Source of the DNA: UMGS1696 sp964623635
GTDB taxonomy: Bacteria; Bacillota; Clostridia; Oscillospirales; CAG-272
DNA: 11,430 nucleotides
Assembly: GCA_964623635.1 (NCBI GenBank)
Contig: CAZUUA010000050.1
Span: 1-11,430 of the forward strand
Direction: 5' to 3'
The notes beneath the pieces are model-generated. The model ran no database searches and was not told where the DNA came from. It saw only the letters and a list, made by a program, of their open reading frames with translations. Below, in pieces: positions 5,832-11,430 of the stretch; the stretch's first letter is position 1; the number at the start of each line of letters is the position of its first letter. The position numbers and the translations under genes were made by a program.

Positions 5832-7004
5832 ATGCAGGATCTATTTGAAAAATGCAGAAAGCGGTCACGGGTGGACGAGGCCAAGGAAAAGGGGATCTAT
5901 CCGTATTTCCATGCGCTGGAAACCAGACAGGACGTGGAGGTCATCATGGAGGGCAAGCGGCGCATCATGCTGGGCTCCAACAACTACTTAGGTCTGACCA
6001 CCGATCCCGAAGTCATGGAGGCCGGAATCCACGCCATCGAGCAGTACGGCACCGGCTGTTCCGGCTCCCGTTTCCTCAATGGGACGCTGCGGATGCATCT
6101 GGAGCTGGAGGACGAGCTTGCTTCCTTCCTTGGCAAAGAAGCGGTCATGACCTTCTCCACTGGGTTCCAGTCCAATCTGGGGATCATCAGTGCGCTGGTT
6201 GGCATCCACGACTGCGTGATCTGCGACCGGGAAAACCATGCGTCCATCTACGACGGCTGTCGGCTGGGCTTTGGAAAGATGCTCATGTACAAACACGCCG
6301 ATATGGCCGATCTGGAATTGCAGCTGCAAAAGGTGCCGGAGAATCGAGGCTGCCTGATCGTCACGGACGGTGTGTTCTCCATGGGCGGCGACATTGCCAA
6401 GCTGCCGGAGATCTATGCACTGGCGAAAAAATACGGCGCCCGTGTGATGGTGGACGACGCACACGCACTGGGTGTCATTGGCAAAGGCGGTCGTGGTACT
6501 GCCAGCCACTTTGGACTGGAAGATGCGGTGGATATCTACATGGGCACCTTCAGTAAGTCTCTTGCATCTCTGGGCGGCTACATGGCGGCATCCCGTGAAG
6601 TGGTGGAATATGTGCGCCATGTGTCCCGGCCGTTTATCTTCTCTGCCTCCATCACACCGGCTTCGGCAGCAACGGCATTGGCGGCACTGCGGCATCTGGA
6701 AGCGCACCCGGAGATCGTACAGCGGTTGGCCAATGTCAGCAACCATTTCCGGGATTGCTTAAAGGCAAGGGACGTGAAGATCATTGAAGCACCCACGCCC
6801 ATCGTGCCCATCTACACCTACACCGAGGAGAACACGCTGACCAGAGCAAAAATGATCTACGATGCCGGTGTATACCTGAATCCGGTGATCACGCCGGCCT
6901 GTGCCGAAGGGGAATGTCTGCTCCGTGCCACCTGCATGGCGACCCATACGAACGCACTGGTGGAAGAAGCCGCCGGGATCATTGCGGACACGTTGGCAAA
7001 GTAA
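5832..7004 (+). CDS. Alpha-oxoamine synthase (PLP-dependent), serine palmitoyltransferase-like
   Basis: The enzyme has 390 residues, full length for the family, which condenses an amino acid with an acyl-CoA and releases CO2. Visible landmarks are SNNYLGL (49-55), GTGCSGSRFLNGT (73-85), FSTGFQSNLG (108-117), the cofactor-stacking His136 in NHAS, DGVFSMGGDIAKLPEI (179-194), Asp209 and His211 in DDAHALG, and the Schiff-base Lys242 in GTFSKSLASLGGY. The C-terminal domain ends with NPVITPACAEGECLLRATCMATHT-type sequence (from 350), with Arg365 as the likely carboxylate-binding arginine. KHADMADLELQLQK (154-167) and the FLNGTL, SKSLAS and NP-V-PPAC-like segments match, from memory, Bacteroides serine palmitoyltransferase better than BioF or 2-amino-3-ketobutyrate CoA ligase. 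Those two remain possible, since this superfamily is hard to split by eye. No biotin gene, threonine dehydrogenase, acyl carrier protein or other sphingolipid gene is visible beside it. It has its own promoter and probably forms a single-gene unit. Confidence 0.88.
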   Translation: MQDLFEKCRKRSRVDEAKEKGIYPYFHALETRQDVEVIMEGKRRIMLGSNNYLGLTTDPEVMEAGIHAIEQYGTGCSGSRFLNGTLRMHLELEDELASFLGKEAVMTFSTGFQSNLGIISALVGIHDCVICDRENHASIYDGCRLGFGKMLMYKHADMADLELQLQKVPENRGCLIVTDGVFSMGGDIAKLPEIYALAKKYGARVMVDDAHALGVIGKGGRGTASHFGLEDAVDIYMGTFSKSLASLGGYMAASREVVEYVRHVSRPFIFSASITPASAATALAALRHLEAHPEIVQRLANVSNHFRDCLKARDVKIIEAPTPIVPIYTYTEENTLTRAKMIYDAGVYLNPVITPACAEGECLLRATCMATHTNALVEEAAGIIADTLAK

Positions 7005-7080
7005 GAAGTCAGAAATCAGAAGTCAGAGGTACCCGAACCGTATGTGCAGGACACACCCGGTGCGTGTATTTCTGACTTCT
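7004..7080 (+). repeat. 77-bp inverted-repeat element, possible terminator or REP/MITE-like sequence
   Basis: The perfect 13-bp arms AGAAGTCAGAAAT (7004-7016) and ATTTCTGACTTCT (7068-7080) face each other. The left arm's AGAAGTCAGA recurs directly at 7018-7027. Between them ACCG-TA-TGTG (7037-7046) can pair with CACA-CC-CGGT (7052-7061), so a composite stem-loop is possible. It begins in the stop codon of the alpha-oxoamine synthase and is followed only by TTTATA, a weak U-tract. It may end that transcript. The tandem AGAAGTCAGA motif also suggests a dispersed palindromic repeat family. Confidence 0.6.
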
Positions 7081-7134
7081 TTTATACGTCTTATCTTTCA
7101 TTAAATTATTTTGGCCGGTCACGTGTGTATGGAA

Positions 7135-7148
7135 AAGGAAACGCTTTC
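7135..7148 (+). promoter_or_regulatory. Possible CcpA (cre-like) site upstream of the GH125 gene
   Basis: The core GAAACGCTTTC (7138-7148) matches most positions of the loose cre consensus TGWAARCGYTWNCW, including the central CG, with mismatches at the first, third and last positions. It lies about 35 bases upstream of the -35 box. Catabolite control of a mannosidase would be sensible. The match is imperfect and unproven. Confidence 0.3.
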
Positions 7149-7182
7149 GCCGTGCAAAATTTGGCAAAGTCTGCGATCCTGC

Positions 7183-7211
7183 TTGACTTTTGCGCCGGTA
7201 TGCCGTATAAT
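7183..7211 (+). promoter_or_regulatory. Sigma-A promoter of the GH125 gene
   Basis: TTGACT (7183-7188), exactly 17 bases, then TATAAT (7206-7211). The expected start near 7218 leaves a leader of about 30 bases. Confidence 0.85.
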
Positions 7212-7228
7212 AAAAACAAACAAAAACG

Positions 7229-7234
7229 AAAGGA
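7229..7234 (+). promoter_or_regulatory. Ribosome binding site bearing on the GH125 start
   Basis: AAAGGA touches the ATG at 7235 directly, too close for normal initiation. It is 12 bases before the in-frame GTG at 7247, which is long but workable. This favours the GTG, without proving it. Confidence 0.5.
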
Positions 7235-7246
7235 ATGGTTCGTATC

Positions 7247-8548
7247 GTGAAAAATATCCCTGCTTCTGTGACCGCACATATCGAAGAAACGGCGGCAAAG
7301 CTACAAAAATATCCCAAGCTGCAAAAGCTCTACCGCAACTGCTACCCCAATACCTTGGAGACTACGGCAGAAATTTTGCCCGATGGCTCTACCTTCCTGT
7401 ACACCGGCGACATTCCGGCCATGTGGCTTCGGGACTCCACGGCACAGGTGACGCAATACATTCCGCTGACCAAGGATGACCCGGAGATCCGTTCCCTCAT
7501 TCGTGGACTGATCAAGCGACAGCTTTTCTACGTCCGTGAGGATCCATACGCCAACTCCTTCAATTTGGAGCCTGTTGGGCATCATTACACCAACGACCGA
7601 CCGGTTGCCAACGATTGGGTCTGGGAACGCAAATACGAGGTGGACTCCCTGTGCTATCCCATCCGGCTGTCCTGGCTCTACTGGAATGCCTGCCACGACG
7701 ATGCCATTTTCGATACCGCCTTTGTGGCCGCTATGGAGACCATCGTAGATCTGTGGATCACCGAGCAGCACCATATGGAAAAATCTTCCTATTATTTTGA
7801 TCGTCCCAACTGCCGCTGGATCGATACCCTCCACAACGATGGCCGTGGCTATCCCGTGAACTACACCGGCATGACCTGGTCGGGCTTCCGTCCCAGCGAC
7901 GACTCCTGTACCTTCGGCTACCTGACGGCATCCAATATGTTCGCCGTGGTCTCTCTGCGCCAGCTTTGTGAAATGTTCACCGCTTGCCCGAATGCCGGTG
8001 GTGACGCAGACCGGGTGACGGGGCTGATCCAAAAGGCCAACAAGCTCCGGGAAGAGATCGAGCATGGGATCGCCATGTACGCCGTGGTGGTGCATCCCCA
8101 ATACGGCAAGATCTACGCCTGTGAGACCGATGGCTTTGGCAACCACATTTTGGCAGACGACGCCAACGTGCCCAGCCTGCTGTCTGCACCGTATCTGGGC
8201 TTCTGCGCACCGGATGACCCCATCTACCAGAACACCCGCCGGTTCATCCTCAGCGAGGATAACCCCTTCTACTACACCGGTAAAGCAGCAAAGGGCGTGG
8301 GCAGTCCCCATACGCCGGAGAATTACATCTGGCATATCGCACTGTCCATGCAGGGTCTGACCGCCACCGATCCGGACGAGATCCGTTCCCTCATCGATAC
8401 GCTGGTCTCCACCGATGCGGACACCGGCTATATGCACGAAGGCTTTCATGCGGACGATCCCACCAACTTCACCAGAGCCTGGTTCGCCTGGTCCAATTCG
8501 CTCTTTGCGGAATTTGTCGAGTCGGCGCTGGAAAAAGGCATCCTGTAA
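7247..8548 (+). CDS. GH125 family exo-alpha-1,6-mannosidase
   Basis: Read from the GTG at 7247 the protein has 433 residues, close to the roughly 425-430 of characterised GH125 enzymes. The in-frame ATG at 7235 would add four residues but abuts the ribosome site. Family landmarks are GDIPAMWLRDS (54-64), YANSFN (101-106), NDWVWERKYEVDSLCYPIRL (122-141), WSGFRPSDD (211-219) with the likely general-acid aspartate at 218/219, the glycine- and asparagine-rich GFGNHILADDANVPSLLS (296-313), and DTGYMHEGFH (392-401) with the likely general-base Glu398. GH125 enzymes invert configuration and release single mannoses from non-reducing alpha-1,6-linked ends, as in N-glycan cores or yeast mannan. There is no signal peptide, so it should act in the cytoplasm on imported oligosaccharides. 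No transporter or other mannosidase lies beside it in the window. It has its own promoter and possible catabolite control. Confidence 0.95.
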   Translation: MKNIPASVTAHIEETAAKLQKYPKLQKLYRNCYPNTLETTAEILPDGSTFLYTGDIPAMWLRDSTAQVTQYIPLTKDDPEIRSLIRGLIKRQLFYVREDPYANSFNLEPVGHHYTNDRPVANDWVWERKYEVDSLCYPIRLSWLYWNACHDDAIFDTAFVAAMETIVDLWITEQHHMEKSSYYFDRPNCRWIDTLHNDGRGYPVNYTGMTWSGFRPSDDSCTFGYLTASNMFAVVSLRQLCEMFTACPNAGGDADRVTGLIQKANKLREEIEHGIAMYAVVVHPQYGKIYACETDGFGNHILADDANVPSLLSAPYLGFCAPDDPIYQNTRRFILSEDNPFYYTGKAAKGVGSPHTPENYIWHIALSMQGLTATDPDEIRSLIDTLVSTDADTGYMHEGFHADDPTNFTRAWFAWSNSLFAEFVESALEKGIL

Positions 8549-8595
8549 GCACCTACACATCTGCATAATCATACAGAAGATCCACCGATACACAT

Positions 8596-8634
8596 CAATT
8601 CCACCAAAAGGGACTTGGTTTCCCAGGGGAATTG
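8596..8634 (+). other. Nested stem-loop between GH125 and the M14 peptidase promoter
   Basis: CAATTCC (8596-8602) pairs with GGAATTG (8628-8634). Directly inside, ACCAA (8603-8607) pairs with TTGGT (8615-8619); GGGA with TCCC is an alternative inner pairing. There is no U-run right after, so it is at best a weak terminator for GH125. It ends 15 bases before the next -35 box and could instead be a regulatory site. The rest of the 8549-8649 gap shows nothing I recognise. Confidence 0.4.
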
Positions 8635-8649
8635 CGGACGGATTTCCTA

Positions 8650-8678
8650 TTGCATTTTTTCGGCAATGGTGCTATAAT
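8650..8678 (+). promoter_or_regulatory. Sigma-A promoter of the M14 peptidase gene
   Basis: TTGCAT (8650-8655), 17 bases, TATAAT (8673-8678). Transcription would begin near 8685. A strong AAAGGAG (8709-8715) sits six bases before the ATG at 8722. Confidence 0.8.
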
Positions 8679-8721
8679 CTACCATGTATAAAAATTGACC
8701 CATCTCATAAAGGAGAATGAC

Positions 8722-11430
8722 ATGAACGCAAAGAAGAAAAAGCTTGTTGGCGTGGCGCTGCTGGCTGCACTGCTGCTGCAAATGGCACCTGCTGTCTATG
8801 CAAACGATGAAGCCGCTGCTGCTGCCGAGCCTGTCGCAACTGCTGAAGTTGCAGCAGAAGAAGCCGAGCTGATCCCGGTCACCGGTACCTTCCTGAATCT
8901 GTCCGAAAATGGGGAAGACATGATCTCCCTGGCTGAGGAGCGCACCTACAAGGTGATGATCCCCGTGGATGGCGAAGTGGATCCGGCGAATGTGACCTGG
9001 AAGATGATCCGGGACACCGCAAGACCCTATAACGACAGTGAAAAGTACCCGAACCAGATCGACCTGAACGGCGAAGGCGTGGGTCTGGACGCTTGGAAGG
9101 CTGGGGACGGCGAAAACTTCTTCACCGATGTGGAGACTGCCATCGAGAATATCGACGGACAGAACTACCTGACCGCCACCTTCTCCGGCAAGACCTACTT
9201 CTACTACACCAACTGGTGGACCGGCGAATCCTATCCCGACAACTCCGCACCTCACTCCAACGGCGGTTCCTACCTGGATGCCTGTGGTTGGTTCTTCCTG
9301 ACCGCCAATGTGGATGAGACCGAGCTGGGTCGTGCCGAAGTGAAGGTCGTTCCTTACGACACCTTCCACACCATGGCTGAGGTGTACAGCGATATGGACG
9401 CTATGGTGGACTTCGCTGCCGCCAACACCGACCTGTACCTGGAAAAATTCTCCATGGGTACTTCCTCCGGCGAGATCTACGAAGCCATGGATATGCCCTA
9501 TATGATCCTGTCCGACGACAAGGCTTCCGTAGACGCATGGATGGCATTCACAGACCTGGCTGAATCCGATCCCACCGCTGCACTGGCTGCCATCGAGGCT
9601 GGCGAATATGACGACCTGCGTGTACCCGTGCTGTACTCCAACATCCACGCAAACGAAGTGGCTGCCACCGACGGTATCATGGAATTCACCTGGATGCTGC
9701 TGGAAGCTGCTGCTACCGAAGACGGCGTACTGTCCTACACAAACCTGACCGGGCTCACCGAAGCAGGTGCGGCACAGCTGGAAGCCGAAATGGCAGAGCA
9801 GGGTATGCACGTGCCGGATCTGGTGGCGGACGTGGCTACCTACCTGGGCTTCATCCGAGACGGCAAGGATATCTCCGGCGTGGTGGACATGGACAAGTTC
9901 TACAATCAGGAAGTTGTTTCTACGACTGTAGATGAGCTGCTGTCCGATGTATTCTTCATCATCGTGCCCGAAGAGAACGTAGAAGGCCGTGAATACGTGA
10001 CCCGCTACGCCTCCAACGGCTACGACCTGAACCGGGACAACTCCTTCCAGACCACCGAAGAGACCCAGAATATGCAGCACCTCATCGGGACCTACAACCC
10101 CGTTTCCTTCGTGGAATTCCATGGTCGTGTAGAACAGTTCCAGTGCGAGCCCTGCGACCCGCCGCACGAACCCAACTTTGAATATGACCTCTTGGCTGAG
10201 CACCTGATGACCGGTGGTGAAGCACTGGGTATCGCTGCCGTTGCCAACAACGAAGCATACAACTCCTACGTAATTCCCCAGAGAGACTATCTGTACACCA
10301 CAGTGGACGAAGAAGGCAACGAGCTGCCCTACTGGGAACCCTGGGACGATATGTCCACCTCCTACACGCCTCAGTTCGCTATGCTGCAGGGTACCGTTTC
10401 CTACACCGTTGAGCTGCCTGCCTACAACGACGATGCTGCCGCTCTGGTACAGTACGGTATGCTGGGTCAGTCCAACTATATCGCAGCCGAAAAGATCGGT
10501 TACCTGACCGCACAGACCAAGATTTTCGAACGTGGCGTGACCAATGCCAACTCCGATGCATATGAGCTGGTAGGCCAGTGGCTCACCGACCAGTATGACA
10601 CCGAGGGTGCCGAGATGGATATCTTCCGTCCCGAATACACCGCTGAAGGCGAAAACGGCAACTTCTATCCCGAATGCTACATCATTCCCCTGGACGGCGC
10701 TAACCAGTCCAATCTGCAGGCCGCTCGTGACATGATGGTATGGCTGTCCCGGAACGACGTGAAGATCCACGTGACCACCGATGCCTTCACCTACGAAGAC
10801 GTGACCTACCCGGCAGGCACCATGATCGTGTCCATGTACCAGGCAAAGCGTTCCGTTGCCAACGGCGCTCTGTACGATGGCACCCTGATCCAGAACTGGT
10901 CCGACCTGTACTCCGAAGGCATTACCACCTTTAACGAGACCCGTGGCTTCGATATGATCACCGTGACCGAACCCGCAGCCTACACCGCCATTGTTGCTGT
11001 TTGCGGCGATGCTATGGACTACGATGCTTGCCTGACCTACGCCGCAACCGTGGCCTCTGTGCTGACCGGCGAAGGCGAATATGTTGTGATCTCCAACGCT
11101 TCTGAAGATTCCACCGCCGCTGTGAACGCCCTGCTGAACGCCGGTGCCAAGGTGGCCGTTGTGACCGATGCAGAAAGCGCATTCTATGGCGACTTCATCA
11201 CCGATGCTGCTGCATGGGCAACCGTGGCAGAACAGTATCTGCTGACCGGTATCGCTGTTGCAGAAGCACCGGCAGCCAAGGTGATTACCGCCGCTCCTAC
11301 CGTATATATCACCGGTATCCCGGCAGAAGCACAGTCCGGCTTTATCTACACCAACCGTGTGACAGGTACCAGCTGGAACTATGACCGGATCGCTATGGAA
11401 ATGATGAACTTCACCGTGACCACCGATCCT
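8722..11430 (+). CDS. Secreted M14-family zinc carboxypeptidase, large multidomain (partial, C-terminus missing)
   Basis: 903 residues are visible and the frame is still open at the right edge. Residues 1-27 are a signal peptide: MNAKKKK, a leucine/alanine core and an AVYA cleavage site. An Ala/Glu-rich stretch (28-48) follows, then a beta-type domain (about 50-220). The M14 domain shows all key residues: zinc ligands His309 and Glu312 in NIHANE, Asn437-Arg438 in YDLNRDN for substrate carboxylate binding, third zinc ligand His467 in VEFHGR, and catalytic Glu564 in TVELPAY. Spacing between ligands is wider than in carboxypeptidase A, so there are insertions. After about residue 620 comes a region with alpha/beta character (AYTAIVAVCGDAMDY, YVVISNASEDS, KVAVVTDAES) that resembles the class I glutamine-amidotransferase-like domains found behind some M14 peptidases; that assignment is tentative. 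It would trim peptides or peptidoglycan stems outside the cell. Wall or S-layer anchors, if any, lie beyond the window. It has its own promoter and strongly biased codons, suggesting good expression. Confidence 0.9.
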   Translation, partial: MNAKKKKLVGVALLAALLLQMAPAVYANDEAAAAAEPVATAEVAAEEAELIPVTGTFLNLSENGEDMISLAEERTYKVMIPVDGEVDPANVTWKMIRDTARPYNDSEKYPNQIDLNGEGVGLDAWKAGDGENFFTDVETAIENIDGQNYLTATFSGKTYFYYTNWWTGESYPDNSAPHSNGGSYLDACGWFFLTANVDETELGRAEVKVVPYDTFHTMAEVYSDMDAMVDFAAANTDLYLEKFSMGTSSGEIYEAMDMPYMILSDDKASVDAWMAFTDLAESDPTAALAAIEAGEYDDLRVPVLYSNIHANEVAATDGIMEFTWMLLEAAATEDGVLSYTNLTGLTEAGAAQLEAEMAEQGMHVPDLVADVATYLGFIRDGKDISGVVDMDKFYNQEVVSTTVDELLSDVFFIIVPEENVEGREYVTRYASNGYDLNRDNSFQTTEETQNMQHLIGTYNPVSFVEFHGRVEQFQCEPCDPPHEPNFEYDLLAEHLMTGGEALGIAAVANNEAYNSYVIPQRDYLYTTVDEEGNELPYWEPWDDMSTSYTPQFAMLQGTVSYTVELPAYNDDAAALVQYGMLGQSNYIAAEKIGYLTAQTKIFERGVTNANSDAYELVGQWLTDQYDTEGAEMDIFRPEYTAEGENGNFYPECYIIPLDGANQSNLQAARDMMVWLSRNDVKIHVTTDAFTYEDVTYPAGTMIVSMYQAKRSVANGALYDGTLIQNWSDLYSEGITTFNETRGFDMITVTEPAAYTAIVAVCGDAMDYDACLTYAATVASVLTGEGEYVVISNASEDSTAAVNALLNAGAKVAVVTDAESAFYGDFITDAAAWATVAEQYLLTGIAVAEAPAAKVITAAPTVYITGIPAEAQSGFIYTNRVTGTSWNYDRIAMEMMNFTVTTDP

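Noticed and set aside
7301..8593. Minus-strand open frame of 430 codons
   Set aside because: It is codon-aligned antisense to the clear GH125 gene, with no recognisable domain.
8647..10770. Minus-strand open frame of 707 codons
   Set aside because: It is codon-aligned antisense to the M14 peptidase, whose catalytic motifs are all present. The Val/Gly/His-rich translation is typical of a shadow frame.
1..11430. CRISPR arrays, tRNAs, rRNAs, transposases, integrases, toxin-antitoxin or defence genes
   Set aside because: No repeat-spacer pattern, tRNA-like fold, or protein motif of these classes was found on either strand by reading.

Overview
The window reads as chromosomal DNA of a gut-type Clostridia, probably an Oscillospiraceae/Ruminococcaceae-like Firmicute. 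This is inferred from near-consensus sigma-A promoters (TTGACA or close, exactly 17 bp, then TATAAT or TATACT), strong AGGAG-type ribosome sites, moderately GC-rich genes and AT-rich promoters. Bacteroidetes-type -33/-7 promoters are not seen. No tRNA, rRNA, CRISPR array, insertion sequence or phage gene is visible.

Left half, minus strand (5594 down to 1): one promoter drives a three-gene cluster. The order is a Gfo/Idh/MocA-type NAD(P)-dependent sugar or polyol oxidoreductase, a short glycyl-radical enzyme with dehydratase-type active-site residues, and a large surface lipoprotein. The lipoprotein has a duplicated N-terminal domain followed by a right-handed parallel beta-helix, and runs off the left edge. 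No AdoMet-radical activating enzyme is inside the window, although the glycyl-radical enzyme needs one. The set looks like an undescribed pathway: a surface carbohydrate-binding or cleaving protein, plus an oxidoreductase and a radical enzyme acting on the released sugar or polyol. The pathway is inference.

Centre (5485-5831): a divergent intergenic region carries back-to-back promoters, a perfect 18-bp palindrome, and a matched pair of 9-bp inverted repeats, one near each promoter.

Right half, plus strand: first comes an alpha-oxoamine synthase that most resembles Bacteroides-type serine palmitoyltransferase. A 77-bp inverted-repeat element begins at its stop codon. Next is a cytoplasmic GH125 exo-alpha-1,6-mannosidase with its own promoter and a possible CcpA (cre) site. 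Last is a large secreted M14 zinc carboxypeptidase with all catalytic residues, running off the right edge. Each plus-strand gene has its own sigma-A promoter, so they are probably separate units. The overall theme is use of complex glycans and proteins outside the cell, next to one possible sphingolipid-type enzyme.
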